Below are positions 10,086 through 19,467 of a stretch of 64,000 nucleotides of DNA, in pieces (the first letter of the stretch is position 1; every line of letters starts with the position of its first letter). The stretch covers positions 21,977 to 85,976 of the forward strand of contig JAITEB010000012.1 in the NCBI GenBank assembly GCA_031282245.1, in the 5' to 3' direction. The notes below the pieces were generated by a model, which worked only from the letters and a program-made list of their open reading frames with translations, was not told the origin of the DNA and searched no databases. Position numbers and translations under genes: made by a program. This DNA comes from Oscillospiraceae bacterium (lineage in GTDB: Bacteria; Bacillota; Clostridia; Oscillospirales; Ruminococcaceae).

Positions 10086-11384
10086 TTATGTCGATTCTTG
10101 TTCGGGTTCCCTGTTCGTCCTGTACTTCTGGCCCTTGACGTACCAGTTGTAAATCTCGTCGGTCACGCCGCCGGAAGCCGACACAGCGGACAAAAATTTA
10201 CCGCTGTTTTTGACGGTTCTTTTCTGGCTCTCGTAATCGACATGAACTATACCAAAACGCGCCGATTCGCCCTCCAGCCATTCCCAATTGTCCGTGAAAC
10301 TCCAGTGATAATATCGCTCAAACGGAAGTTCGCTTTCGCTTATCGCTTTAAGGTGCTCATAAAGATACAGCGAACGGAAAGCGTCGCTGTTGTCGCAGGT
10401 TCCGTTTTCGGTGACATAAATCGGAAGGGGCAGCAGCTTGTGGAGCTTTTCGGCGCACTCGACTAAACCCTGCGGGTAAATTTCCCAGCCGAGATCGTTC
10501 ACAGGGACATTTTCTTTCACCCCGTCGCGCGGGCCAGTTATAACTGAGCGGCTGTAGTAGTTCAGCCCGATAAAATCGGAATACTGCCCGGGTTTAAGTT
10601 TGAGAAAATTTGTCAGCGGCCACTCAAAACGCCCGAAATAAAAGGCTTTTTCAAGGCTTTCAAGCTGGGTTTTTCTGCCCAGCCACGCATAAAAGCGGTG
10701 AAGCGGGTTCAAGGGGTTTTTGGGGACATACGGTCTTGAATGGTGCGCAAAGCCGACTTTTGCCTCCGGGAACAGCTCGTGAATTTTCTCACAGGTCAGG
10801 ATATGCGCCAAAGCCAGATTTGACAGAACATCCGCGAACAGGGAGAAAGATTTTTCCCCCGGCGGCCATACGCCGAAAAAATATCCGTGACTGGCGTAAA
10901 CATTCGGCTCGTTTATAGTGCAGTACTCGTCAGCGTCTTTCCCAAAAGCGGAGACGATTTTTTTCGCGAACTCCAGAAAATAGTCTATGTTTTCTGTCTT
11001 GGCGAAAGCGCCCATCGCGTCGAACCATCCGGGGTTTGAGAAATGGTGAAGAGTGACGAGCGGCTTTATGCCGAAGCTGTTTAATAATTTTATCTCGTCT
11101 GTGTAATGCTTTATTGCGTCCTCGTTGAAAATACCCTTTTGCGGCTCAATCCGCGCCCATTCGACGCCCATTCGGTATACCGGAAAACCCAGGCTTTTCA
11201 TAAGCTCTGTGTCTTCCTTCCAAAGATCATAATGCTTATCGGCGCGCGCCGGATCCGCGCCGTCTTTGATATGCCCCTTTTTATACCATTCATTCCAGCT
11301 ATGCCCCAAATCCCCGCCCTCTGTCTGGGTGGCGGCGGTGGCGGTTCCGATTTTAAAGCCGGGTTTCAGCTTGAATTCGTGCAC
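10086..11384 (-). CDS. GH1 beta-glucosidase
   Basis: A 432-residue GH1 enzyme with no signal peptide. The acid/base Glu is in TINEPN and the nucleophile Glu in YVTENG; HHFSNPGWF is the conserved barrel motif. It hydrolyses beta-glucosides or beta-galactosides; the absence of phospho-sugar binding residues was not checked, so a 6-phospho-beta-glucosidase remains possible. The start is GTG at 11384 after AAGAGGTGA. A promoter lies just upstream, and the GH13 gene follows in the same operon. Confidence 0.88.
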   Translation of the reverse strand: MHEFKLKPGFKIGTATAATQTEGGDLGHSWNEWYKKGHIKDGADPARADKHYDLWKEDTELMKSLGFPVYRMGVEWARIEPQKGIFNEDAIKHYTDEIKLLNSFGIKPLVTLHHFSNPGWFDAMGAFAKTENIDYFLEFAKKIVSAFGKDADEYCTINEPNVYASHGYFFGVWPPGEKSFSLFADVLSNLALAHILTCEKIHELFPEAKVGFAHHSRPYVPKNPLNPLHRFYAWLGRKTQLESLEKAFYFGRFEWPLTNFLKLKPGQYSDFIGLNYYSRSVITGPRDGVKENVPVNDLGWEIYPQGLVECAEKLHKLLPLPIYVTENGTCDNSDAFRSLYLYEHLKAISESELPFERYYHWSFTDNWEWLEGESARFGIVHVDYESQKRTVKNSGKFLSAVSASGGVTDEIYNWYVKGQKYRTNREPEQEST

Positions 11385-11429
11385 AAGAAGTCACCTCTTT
11401 TTATTTTTACGCGCTGTAAATTTATTTAT

Positions 11430-11459
11430 ATTATAACAGCAAAAAGGCGGCGCTTACAA
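11430..11459 (-). promoter_or_regulatory. Sigma-A type promoter of the GH1-GH13 operon
   Basis: On the minus strand TTGTAA, an 18-bp spacer and TATAAT lie about 45 bp upstream of the GH1 start codon. Confidence 0.6.
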
Positions 11460-11534
11460 GCATATTTTAATTTTTTAGGCGGATGCCGGAAAAAAATCCG
11501 TTCTGGCTTTATAAAAGACTTAAATTTTAGACCT

Positions 11535-12338
11535 TCATGAAAAAACATCCCGCACAATGGCAAGGTTTTCTTCGGAGAAAGAAAAAACGCCCCCATCGAA
11601 AATGCCCTCCGGAAAAATCGCTTCGACCTTCGCGCCTTCTGTGCAAAGCTCCGCAAAAGAATTTTCCAGACGCATAAAATCCAGATAAGTCAGGTTCGTA
11701 TCGGCCAAGTTCACAAAGTACCGAAAGACGCTCTCCAGCTGTCCCGCAAAGTCTTTGTCAAAGCGCTGCTCTATGCCCCTCGCAATAATATCCGTCTGCA
11801 TGTGAATCCGCTGGAGTTCGCCGCCTTCAAAGCCGGGAAATTCAAAAATAGTGCGTATTCTCTCGCCGCCGAGCTTCTGTCTGCCTTCGGGGATGTTGAT
11901 ATACCTGCCCCCCTCGCCCTCGTTGTAAACCATGTTATAGGGCACGGAATAGCTCACAGCTCCAATATAGTCTATCAGTCCGGCAAAATCGGCCATTCCC
12001 ATTCGGGCGAACCTGTCGGCAGGCGCTGCGACAAGCGTTTTTACAGCTGCCGCCGAAGGCGGGAAAGAGGCCACGCTTATTTTTTTCGCGGCAAAATCGA
12101 ACTTGATCAGGCAGACGAGTTCTAATTCTTCGCCATTTTTGGCGGAAATTAAAAGCTTGAAAGCGGGTTCCGTTCCGGCCCGGGATTCTTCAACGGGTTG
12201 GCAGGCGTCGGGCTTAGCAGCCTGTGAGATTTTTTTCTCGCCTGTAAAAAAGGGTATAAAAAGGCATGTAAGCGCCATAAAAGTTACGGCAAAGGCGCTT
12301 GTGAAATAATTCGATGGCTGGCGGCGTTTTCCGCGCAT
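11535..12338 (-). CDS. Divergent LCP (LytR-CpsA-Psr)-like protein
   Basis: A 267-residue protein with a basic N-terminus, one membrane segment (about residues 12-32) and an external domain. The stretch FAGLIDYIGAVSYSVPYNM, then INIPEGRQKLGGERI, follows the order of the LCP core (VDxIGGVxVxVP, then LxxGxQxLxGxxAL). LCP enzymes attach wall polymers to peptidoglycan. Here the usual catalytic Arg pair after the Leu-Gly-Gly segment is replaced (RIRTIFEFPG), so activity is doubtful. I am fairly sure of the resemblance, not of the function. The gene appears to stand alone upstream of the GH1 gene. Confidence 0.6.
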   Translation of the reverse strand: MRGKRRQPSNYFTSAFAVTFMALTCLFIPFFTGEKKISQAAKPDACQPVEESRAGTEPAFKLLISAKNGEELELVCLIKFDFAAKKISVASFPPSAAAVKTLVAAPADRFARMGMADFAGLIDYIGAVSYSVPYNMVYNEGEGGRYINIPEGRQKLGGERIRTIFEFPGFEGGELQRIHMQTDIIARGIEQRFDKDFAGQLESVFRYFVNLADTNLTYLDFMRLENSFAELCTEGAKVEAIFPEGIFDGGVFSFSEENLAIVRDVFS

Positions 12339-12530
12339 AGGCTGAGCCTCCTGGTTTTCTTAATTTCAGGAAGTATGGGCACCGAACAGGGGAAGCAATC
12401 GGGATTTATTGATTTTTCAGGCGTTTTTGCGCAAATTTTTCTTTTGGGCTGTTCAGGCTCGCGAGAAAATGCTATAATTAATTCCAGACGTTTTGTACAT
12501 GTGACTTAATTCAAGCGGGAGGACAAAGCA

Positions 12531-13310
12531 ATGCAGACAAGAGCCGGCGCAGAACAAATAAAACCCAAGAACCGCCGCATAACCCTTCTGGACGAGCTTC
12601 GCGGCCTTGCCGTGATTCTTATGCTAATTTACCATGTCCTCTATGACCTCACATATTTTTTTCGCCTGCCTATCCCCCTGAACGCGCCCTATGTGGCCGC
12701 CTTCCAGTTTTTTTCAGGTTCGCTGTTTATACTGGTGGCGGGAATGTCCTGTGTTTACTCCAAAAGAAACGCCCGGCGCGGCGGGATTTACCTGCTGATT
12801 GCCATAGGCATCACAGTTGTGACTTATTTTATAAAAATGCCGATTTTGTTTGGCATTATTCACTTTATCGCCGTATGCAAGCTTCTTTATGCCGTGATTG
12901 GCAGGATTGTGGAGCGCGGCTCAGGCTGGGCGGGGCTGATTATTTTCGGCGCGCTGTTCATTGGCTTTGCGGCCTATTATTACAGCCAGATGAACCGCGT
13001 TCTGAATATCCCTTTCCCGCCGCTTCCGAAAAGCTTTTATAAACAGAACGTTCTGCTGTTTTTGATTGGCAACGGCTCCTACGGTTCGGCGGATTATTAC
13101 CCGATTTTTCCATGGGTGTTCGTCTTCTTGACGGGGGCTTATGCGGGGAAAATTATCCGCGACAAAAACGCCGACGGGCATCTTTATTCGGGCGGAAAGT
13201 TCAGGGCGCTTGCCTTTGCCGGGCGGCACAGCCTTAGTATTTACGCCCTGCACCAGCCGATAATTCTGCTTATTTTATTTGTGATTTTCCAGATCAGGGT
13301 TTTTATCTGA
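12531..13310 (+). CDS. DUF1624 / heparan-alpha-glucosaminide acetyltransferase-like membrane protein
   Basis: A 259-residue polytopic membrane protein. The start RITLLDELRGLAVILMLIYH is the signature of the DUF1624/HGSNAT catalytic family, in which a membrane-embedded His helps move acetyl groups across the membrane. About seven hydrophobic segments follow, and the ending RHSLSIYALHQP is typical. The acceptor is unknown; a cell-envelope sugar is the likely choice. The ATG follows CGGGAGG at good spacing, and an extended -10 (TGCTATAAT, near 12469) lies upstream. Confidence 0.78.
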   Translation: MQTRAGAEQIKPKNRRITLLDELRGLAVILMLIYHVLYDLTYFFRLPIPLNAPYVAAFQFFSGSLFILVAGMSCVYSKRNARRGGIYLLIAIGITVVTYFIKMPILFGIIHFIAVCKLLYAVIGRIVERGSGWAGLIIFGALFIGFAAYYYSQMNRVLNIPFPPLPKSFYKQNVLLFLIGNGSYGSADYYPIFPWVFVFLTGAYAGKIIRDKNADGHLYSGGKFRALAFAGRHSLSIYALHQPIILLILFVIFQIRVFI

Positions 13311-13358
13311 ACGCGAATCGCAAATTAATAATGCGTCCGGGTAAGCGCGGAAAGCCTC

Positions 13359-13387
13359 TTGCAAATTTTTCTTCCAGAAGGTATAAT
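13359..13387 (+). promoter_or_regulatory. Promoter upstream of yicC
   Basis: TTGCAA (13359-13364), a 17-bp spacer and a perfect TATAAT (13382-13387). It would drive the long housekeeping operon starting with yicC, with a transcript start near 13394. Confidence 0.7.
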
Positions 13388-13398
13388 AAAAATCAGGA

Positions 13399-13434
13399 AA
13401 GCGGAATTAAGAATAAACGCGCTTAATTCCGCTT
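13399..13434 (+). other. Perfect 13-bp hairpin in the yicC leader
   Basis: The segment 13399-13411 (AAGCGGAATTAAG) pairs perfectly with 13422-13434 across a 10-nt loop. It lies after the predicted -10 box and ~20 bp before the ribosome site, so it would form at the 5' end of the yicC transcript. It could also terminate the DUF1624 transcript, but no T-tract follows. Confidence 0.6.
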
Positions 13435-13468
13435 CTTGAATTAGTGCATTTAATTGAGGGTGTTAAAA

Positions 13469-14344
13469 TTGAAAAGCATGACCGGTTACGGCAGAGCGCA
13501 GGATATTCTGGAGGGCCGCGACATCACGGTTGAAATCCGCTCCGTCAACCACCGTTTTTTTGAGCTGTCCGTCCATGTGCCCAAAAACTTTGCCTGCATA
13601 GAAGAAAAGGCGAAAACTTTGATTAAGTCCCTTGCGCACAGGGGCAAAATAGAGGCAAACATAAGCGTTGTCAATCTGCAAAGCAGCGACAGCCTTGTTG
13701 AAATAAACGAAGATCTCGCCATGCGCTATATCGGCGCGCTGCGGGCTTTTGGTAAGTCGCAGGACATCCCGGACGACTTGTCGCTTTCGTCGATTTCCCG
13801 TTTCAGCGATATTTTTGTCTCCCGCAAATCCGCCCCCAATGAGGACTCAATATGGAAGCTTGTCAGCGCTGTGCTTTTGCAGGCTTTGCATAATTTTCTG
13901 GAAATGCGCCAAACCGAAGGCGAAAGCCTTAAACGGGACATCGCCGCAAGGCTTGATTTTATCGCGGAAGGCGCGGAGTTCATCAAAAGACGCTCGCCTA
14001 TGACAGTTCAGGAATACCGCGGCAGGCTTTATTCAAAAATAAAAGAAGTTCTTGAAGACCGCGCTGTGGACGAAGCCCGTATTGTCACGGAGACGGCGAT
14101 TTTCGCGGATAAAATCGACACCGCCGAGGAAAACGTCCGCCTGATAAGCCATATAGAGCAATTCCGGGCTTTTCTGGAGCAGGACGGGGCCGTCGGGCGC
14201 AAACTGGATTTCCTGCTTCAGGAAATGAATCGAGAGATAAATACAATCGCGTCAAAGTCGCAGGATTTGGACATTGCCCGCCGGGTTGTGGAACTTAAGG
14301 CCGAGCTTGAGAAAATCCGCGAGCAGGCGCAGAACATTGAGTAA
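13469..14344 (+). CDS. yicC: YicC family endoribonuclease-like protein
   Basis: A 291-residue YicC/YloC protein. The start MKSMTGYGRA is the family signature, and the C-terminal DUF1732 ends with the conserved helix KSQDLDIARRVVELKAELEKIREQ-type region. E. coli YicC and B. subtilis YloC have been described as RNases; the role here is inferred from the family. I chose TTG at 13469, 8 nt after GAGGG, over an upstream TTG. It opens the yicC-remA-gmk-rpoZ-coaBC-priA block, as in B. subtilis. Confidence 0.88.
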   Translation: MKSMTGYGRAQDILEGRDITVEIRSVNHRFFELSVHVPKNFACIEEKAKTLIKSLAHRGKIEANISVVNLQSSDSLVEINEDLAMRYIGALRAFGKSQDIPDDLSLSSISRFSDIFVSRKSAPNEDSIWKLVSAVLLQALHNFLEMRQTEGESLKRDIAARLDFIAEGAEFIKRRSPMTVQEYRGRLYSKIKEVLEDRAVDEARIVTETAIFADKIDTAEENVRLISHIEQFRAFLEQDGAVGRKLDFLLQEMNREINTIASKSQDLDIARRVVELKAELEKIREQAQNIE

Positions 14345-14541
14345 TTTGCGCTGCATGGGCAAACTTAGGCAAAAATAATAAATTGTAAAGAAGTTGTTGA
14401 CCGTGCCGTTGATTTTGGAAAGCCATTATCCTGTCAAAATAAATCCGATAACTGTTGAATGGCTGAGCGGAATCGACATTTGCCCGGACGAACTTTACTA
14501 TAATTCTGTATTGGTGTGAAAAAGCTATACGAGGTTTTAAA

Positions 14542-14832
14542 ATGAAACTTGTAAATATAGGCTTCGGGAATATGGTTTCCGCCGGGCGCATAATCGCAAT
14601 CGCCGGGCAGGAATCCGCGCCGATAAAACGCGTTATACAGCTTGCCAGAGAGGGCGGCAGCCTGATTGACGCGACTTACGGCAGAAAGACAAAGGCGGTT
14701 ATTATTATGGACAGCGGCCACGTCGTCCTTTCGGCTTTGCAGCCGGAAGCGCTGGCTCTGCGCTTGGACCAGGACAGGGAGCGGGAAAAAGAAGAAGAAA
14801 AAAAGGAAGAAGCTGAATCTGAATATGAGTAA
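14542..14832 (+). CDS. remA: DUF370/RemA family regulator
   Basis: A 96-residue protein whose first ~75 residues match RemA ([45 protein letters not shown]). In B. subtilis RemA is a DNA-binding activator of matrix and osmoprotection genes; in Clostridia the role is less clear. The last ~20 residues are an acidic Glu/Lys-rich tail not needed for the fold. Its stop overlaps the gmk start (ATGAGTAA), giving translational coupling. Confidence 0.88.
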   Translation: MKLVNIGFGNMVSAGRIIAIAGQESAPIKRVIQLAREGGSLIDATYGRKTKAVIIMDSGHVVLSALQPEALALRLDQDREREKEEEKKEEAESEYE

Positions 14833-15445
14833 ATCTGAAAAATTGGGAAGGCTTTTTGTGTTTTCAGGGCCGTCCGGCGTGGGCAAGGGAACGCTGCTTG
14901 TGCGCCTTCTGGAGGGTGAGAAAAACATGCGGTTTTCCATCTCCGCAACTACCAGGAAGCCCAGAGCGGCTGAAATTGACAGGGTGAACTATTTTTTTAT
15001 CTCAAAAGAAGATTTTGAGGAAAATATCCGCCGCGGCATGATGCTGGAATGGGCGGAATACAACGGCAACTATTACGGCACCCCCCGCGCTGTGGTCGAA
15101 AACTGGCTGGGCGGCGGCTATGACGTTGCGCTTGATATAGAAGTTGAGGGAGCGATGCAGGTTAAGCGGGCTTTCCCGGGGGCTGTTTTAATTTTCGTTC
15201 TGCCCCCTTCTATGGAAATCCTGCGGAAACGCCTCTCCAGCCGGGGAACCGAGGACGAAAACGTGATAAAAAAACGCATGGGGATTGCCCGCAAAGAGAT
15301 CGCCGCCGCGCCCAAATATGACTATATTATAGTAAACGACGAAATCGACGGTTCTGTCGAAAAACTCCGCGTTATTATGCAGGCGGAAAAATATAGATAT
15401 TTAAACATGAAAAAACTGATAGGAGAGCTGATTGATCATGCTTAG
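14825..15445 (+). CDS. gmk: Guanylate kinase
   Basis: A 206-residue enzyme that phosphorylates GMP (or dGMP) to GDP with ATP. The P-loop GPSGVGKGT, the GMP-binding region [16 protein letters not shown] segment and [12 protein letters not shown] are all present. I start at ATG 14825, which overlaps the remA stop; a longer frame upstream is only an overlap with remA in another frame. Its end overlaps rpoZ by 8 bp. Confidence 0.95.
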   Translation: MSKSEKLGRLFVFSGPSGVGKGTLLVRLLEGEKNMRFSISATTRKPRAAEIDRVNYFFISKEDFEENIRRGMMLEWAEYNGNYYGTPRAVVENWLGGGYDVALDIEVEGAMQVKRAFPGAVLIFVLPPSMEILRKRLSSRGTEDENVIKKRMGIARKEIAAAPKYDYIIVNDEIDGSVEKLRVIMQAEKYRYLNMKKLIGELIDHA

Positions 15446-15698
15446 ACCCGCTATTGCCGAAGATCTCAAAGAAGACCAGAATATTTTCGCTCTTGTGATT
15501 GCTGTTTCCAAAAGGGCAAGGGAAATCACCGATGAGATAGAATCCAAAAAGCACCTGCTGATAGAGAAAAACAGCGGCAAGCTTCCCGCCGACCTGAATG
15601 CGGAGCTTGAAGAATATTTCAACGCAAAGCCCGTTCGCCTTGCCGTTGAAGAGTTTGGCAGGAAAGTCTTTAACTTTGTGCCCATTGCGGAAAGGTGA
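15438..15698 (+). CDS. rpoZ: RNA polymerase omega subunit
   Basis: An 86-residue protein starting [13 protein letters not shown], with the omega core (VIAVSKRAREITDE). It binds the beta-prime subunit and helps assemble RNA polymerase. The ATG at 15438 overlaps the gmk stop and lies 10 nt after AGGAGAG; a TTG at 15432 is a possible alternative. The position between gmk and coaBC matches B. subtilis. Confidence 0.9.
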   Translation: MLRPAIAEDLKEDQNIFALVIAVSKRAREITDEIESKKHLLIEKNSGKLPADLNAELEEYFNAKPVRLAVEEFGRKVFNFVPIAER

Positions 15699-15708
15699 GA
15701 AACTGGGG

Positions 15709-16911
15709 ATGGTTTTTCAGAGTAAGACGATTGTTCTGGGCGTTTCCGGCAGCATAGCCGTCTACAAGGCCGCCGGTCTCGCGCGGCGGCTCAACCTGCT
15801 TGGCGCGAACGTGCATGTAATTATGACGCAAAACGCCGCAAAGCTTGTTTCTCCGCTGATTTTTGAGACGCTTTCCGGCAACAGGTGCATCACTGATACT
15901 TTCGACCGCAATTTTGCATGGGACGTAAAGCATATTTCCCTTGCAAAAGCGGCTGATATTTTTGTCGTCGCGCCCGCGACCGCCAACATTATCGGCAAAA
16001 TCGCCGGGGGAATCTGCGACGACATGCTCACTACTACAATTTGCGCGACAGCCGCCCCGAAAGTGATTTTTCCCGCGATGAATACCCAAATGTATAATAA
16101 TCCTATTACGCAAGGCAATATTAGCAAGCTTAAAAATTTGGGGTATATTTTCGCGGAGCCGGACTGCGGCCGCCTTGCTAACGGCGATACAGGCAGCGGG
16201 CGCTTTCCGGAAGAAAGCAAAGTTCTTGACATTCTGGAAAATATATTATTTGAGAAAAAAGATCTTCAGGGCAGGAAAGTTCTGGTTTCGGCGGGGGCGA
16301 CCGCAGAGGATATAGACCCTGTGCGCTATATCAGCAACCGTTCGACAGGGAAAATGGGCCTTGCGCTTGCGCGGGCCGCAAAGCTCCGCGGCGCGGAGCT
16401 TCGGCTTGTCCTCGGCGAAAACCGCCTTGACGAGTCCAAGATTTACGGCATGGAGATATTGCGCGTCAGAAGCGCGGAAGAAATGTATAACGCTATGACC
16501 GCGAATTTTGCCTGGTCGGATTTTGTTTTCATGAGCGCGGCTGTTGCGGATTTCCGCCCGGCGGAATTGCAGGAAAATAAAATCAAAAAGTCGCGGGGAG
16601 TTAAATCGCTTGAACTGGCCGAAAATAAAGACATCCTGCTGGAACTTGGCCGGAGGAAACTGCCCGGGCAGAAAATCTGCGGCTTCTCTATGGAAACGGA
16701 GAACCTGCTTGAAAATTCCGTGAAAAAGCTTGAGGAAAAAAACGCTGATTTAATTGTCGCCAACGACGTTTTGCAGGAGGGCGCGGGCTTTGGAACGGAC
16801 AGCAACATTGTGAAGATTCTCAGCCGTCACGGAACCGAAAGCCTTGATATTCAGAGCAAAGAGAGCCTGGCGCATGTTATAATCGACAGGCTTCTTGCGC
16901 TGGACGCGTAA
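15709..16911 (+). CDS. coaBC: Bifunctional phosphopantothenoylcysteine decarboxylase / synthetase
   Basis: A 400-residue coenzyme A biosynthesis enzyme. The N-terminal flavoprotein decarboxylase domain (CoaC) has VSGSIAVYKA, the catalytic His in KHISLAKAAD and PAMNTQMY. The C-terminal synthetase domain (CoaB, from about residue 185) has VSAGATAEDIDPVR and ISNRSTGKMG. Together they make phosphopantetheine precursor from 4'-phosphopantothenate and Cys. ATG 15709 is used; the frame continues upstream inside rpoZ but without family similarity. Confidence 0.93.
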   Translation: MVFQSKTIVLGVSGSIAVYKAAGLARRLNLLGANVHVIMTQNAAKLVSPLIFETLSGNRCITDTFDRNFAWDVKHISLAKAADIFVVAPATANIIGKIAGGICDDMLTTTICATAAPKVIFPAMNTQMYNNPITQGNISKLKNLGYIFAEPDCGRLANGDTGSGRFPEESKVLDILENILFEKKDLQGRKVLVSAGATAEDIDPVRYISNRSTGKMGLALARAAKLRGAELRLVLGENRLDESKIYGMEILRVRSAEEMYNAMTANFAWSDFVFMSAAVADFRPAELQENKIKKSRGVKSLELAENKDILLELGRRKLPGQKICGFSMETENLLENSVKKLEEKNADLIVANDVLQEGAGFGTDSNIVKILSRHGTESLDIQSKESLAHVIIDRLLALDA

Positions 16912-16968
16912 GGGCGGCGGGTCGGCGCCCTAAGAACCCGCAAAAATTCAATCGGGGAGGGATGAAAA

Positions 16969-19359
16969 ATACCGGAAGCAGCAAAATTGGCCGTGGATAA
17001 AACATCCGCCGGTTTTGATATTCTTTTTACGTACAAAATTCCCCCGGAGCTGCGGGGCGGGCTTCGGCCGGGCCAGCGCGTCATCGTCCCTTTCGGGCGC
17101 GGCAATCAGGAGCGGCAGGCCATGCTTATGGAGCTTTGCGCCGAACCGGAAGAGGGCGCAAAGCTTAAAAGCATAGCCCGCGTTGTTGATCCTGAACCCG
17201 TTATAAATTCCGAGTTTTTACAGCTTGTTCTGTGGCTGCGTGAAAAAACTTTCTGCACTTATTACGAGGCGGTGCGCCTTGTCATCCCTTTGGGGCTTAA
17301 TTTAAAGGCGGTCGCCGGTTATTCTCTGGTCGGGACCGCTTTAAATTTGTCCGTCCTGCTCAGCCCGGAAGAAACGCGGATTCTGGAAGAAATCCAAAAA
17401 GGCAAAAGTCCCGGGGAAGGCGCGCTTCTGGACAGCCTGATTGAGCGCGGTTTCGTCAGGCGAAGCAAGGAGTTCGCGCCTAATATAAAGGGCGAAACGC
17501 TTCTGATGGCGCGTCTGGGGGAAATCCCGGAAAAGCCGACACCAAAGCAAAGGCTTGTTATAGATTTGCTGGAGGAATTCGGCGAGCTTTCGATTAAAGA
17601 AATAATTTATTACACAGGAGTGAGCCGCGCGCTTATAGACGCGCTTGAAAAAAAATCCGCCGTGAGCTTTTATGAACGGGAAGTCGCAATAGAACCGGAA
17701 CCTGTAGAAAAAACAGAAGAAGGCTTGGACTTAAATCAGGAACAGCAGGAAGCCGCCGGAGGTTTATCAAAACTGCTGCACTCCGGCAAAGGCGGGACGG
17801 CCCTGCTTTATGGCGTGACCGGCAGCGGCAAAACACGGGTTTATACGCGCCTTATCCGGGAGACGCTGGACATGGGCAGACAGGTTATCATGCTTGTGCC
17901 GGAAATCGCGCTTACGCCCCAGACTATCCGGCTTTTTAAAAACGCTTTCGGAAGCGGCGTGGCCGTCCTGCACAGCGGGCTTTCGGCGGGCGAACGTCTC
18001 AACGAGTACAGGCGCATCAAAAGCGGCGCGGCAAAAATCGCGGTCGGCACGCGTTCGGCTGTATTTTCGCCTTTTGACAATATCGGCCTTATAGTAATAG
18101 ACGAGGAACAGGAAGCCAGTTATAAGTCCGAGCGTTCGCCGAGATATCAGGCGAGGGACGTGGCGAAGTTCCGCTGCGCCTGGCACAAAGCCCCGCTTTT
18201 GCTGGTTTCGGCGACGCCCAGTATAGAGAGCTATTATTTTTCCCAAAGCGGGCGCTACGGTTTTTTTAAGTTAAAAAGCCGCCCCAACGAAAACGAATTG
18301 CCGCAGGTTTATATTATCGACATGAACGACGAAAAAGCCGGGGGCAATATGAGTTCTATGTCCGGCGAGCTTATGCGGGAGATAGACAATACGCTCGAAG
18401 CGGGCGAACAGGCGATCCTGCTGCTCAACAGACGCGGCTTTAACACGGTCGTGATGTGCTCCGGCTGCAAAGAAATAATAAACTGCCCGAACTGCTCGCT
18501 TTCGCTGACATATCATAAAGCCAACGACAAGCTTGTCTGCCACTGCTGCGGGTATATGCGGGACAAACCCCTTGAATGCCCGAAATGCCACGACAGAAAA
18601 TTCCGCTTTCTTGGCCTTGGCACTCAAAAGGCCGAGGAAGAACTGGAAGACTATTTCCCGGACGCGCGCGTGCTGCGGCTCGACCTGGACACAAGCCTTC
18701 GCAAATTCTCCCGCGAGGAAAAGCTGGAAGCCTTCCGCAAGGGCGAATTTGATCTCATGATTGGCACCCAAATGGTCGCGAAAGGGCTTGACTTTGAGAA
18801 TGTGACGCTTGTGGGCATTCTTCTGGCGGATCAGGCCCTGTGCTCCGGTGATTTCCGGGGGAGCGAGCGGGCCTTCGCCCTGATGACCCAGGCCGTCGGG
18901 CGCGCCGGCAGGGGCGGCAGGGAAGGACGCGCCTGCATCCAGACATACAACCCTTTTAACAAGATTATAAATCTTGCCGCCTTGCAGGACTACGAAGGCT
19001 TTTACAAGGCCGAGATTGATGCCCGCAGGACTTTGATTTTGCCGCCCTTTGCGGCTTTTTGCGTGATTGGCTTCACTTCCCTTTCAAGGGAAAAGGCCGA
19101 GACCGCGTCCGGCGTTTTTCTTCGGGAACTTGGCAAAGCGCTGGATTCCGGCGAAAAAGTTCCGCTCAGGGTTTTCGGGCCGTCCCCGGCGGCAGTCGTC
19201 AAAACGGCTGGGAAATACAGGTATCAGCTTGTTTTAAAGTGCCTTGACGACAAAAAAACGCGCGCGCTTATCCGCAGCGCGTGGGATTTATTTTCCGCCT
19301 GTCCCGAAAGCCGCGGCGTATTGATATTTGTGGATATGAATTACTATGGGAATTTGTAA
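16969..19359 (+). CDS. priA: Primosomal helicase PriA, apparent ATA start
   Basis: A 796-residue replication-restart helicase. It has the N-terminal 3'-binding domain, Walker A GVTGSGKTRVY, the DEEQ box in VIDEEQEASYK, and the zinc-binding Cys pairs (CSGCKE, CPNCS, CHCC, CPKC). The frame opens just after a stop at 16963. The first ATG/GTG/TTG is TTG 16987, 24 nt after the strong site GGGAGGG (16956-16962). An ATA at 16969 lies 6 nt from that site and gives PEAAKLAVDKTSAGFD, the expected N-terminus. I therefore prefer the ATA start; function does not depend on it. Confidence 0.92.
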   Translation: MPEAAKLAVDKTSAGFDILFTYKIPPELRGGLRPGQRVIVPFGRGNQERQAMLMELCAEPEEGAKLKSIARVVDPEPVINSEFLQLVLWLREKTFCTYYEAVRLVIPLGLNLKAVAGYSLVGTALNLSVLLSPEETRILEEIQKGKSPGEGALLDSLIERGFVRRSKEFAPNIKGETLLMARLGEIPEKPTPKQRLVIDLLEEFGELSIKEIIYYTGVSRALIDALEKKSAVSFYEREVAIEPEPVEKTEEGLDLNQEQQEAAGGLSKLLHSGKGGTALLYGVTGSGKTRVYTRLIRETLDMGRQVIMLVPEIALTPQTIRLFKNAFGSGVAVLHSGLSAGERLNEYRRIKSGAAKIAVGTRSAVFSPFDNIGLIVIDEEQEASYKSERSPRYQARDVAKFRCAWHKAPLLLVSATPSIESYYFSQSGRYGFFKLKSRPNENELPQVYIIDMNDEKAGGNMSSMSGELMREIDNTLEAGEQAILLLNRRGFNTVVMCSGCKEIINCPNCSLSLTYHKANDKLVCHCCGYMRDKPLECPKCHDRKFRFLGLGTQKAEEELEDYFPDARVLRLDLDTSLRKFSREEKLEAFRKGEFDLMIGTQMVAKGLDFENVTLVGILLADQALCSGDFRGSERAFALMTQAVGRAGRGGREGRACIQTYNPFNKIINLAALQDYEGFYKAEIDARRTLILPPFAAFCVIGFTSLSREKAETASGVFLRELGKALDSGEKVPLRVFGPSPAAVVKTAGKYRYQLVLKCLDDKKTRALIRSAWDLFSACPESRGVLIFVDMNYYGNL

Positions 19360-19375
19360 AAAATCTCCGCCGGAT

Positions 19376-19406
19376 TTGCATAGGCGGAATTTTGTGCTAT
19401 TATAAT
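19376..19406 (+). promoter_or_regulatory. Possible internal promoter before def
   Basis: TTGCAT and TATAAT (19401-19406) are separated by a long 19-bp spacer, partly offset by a TGC-type extended -10 context. The 108-bp gap between priA and def makes an internal promoter plausible. Confidence 0.4.
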
Positions 19407-19467
19407 CTGTAGGGACGGATCGCGCGCGCCCGTCGAACTGTTATACAAGATTTTACGGAGGATAACT

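Noticed and set aside
14398..14520. Short open frame of 40 codons between yicC and remA
   Set aside because: It has only a weak ribosome site and runs across the likely -10 box (TATAAT 14499-14504) of remA; more likely chance.
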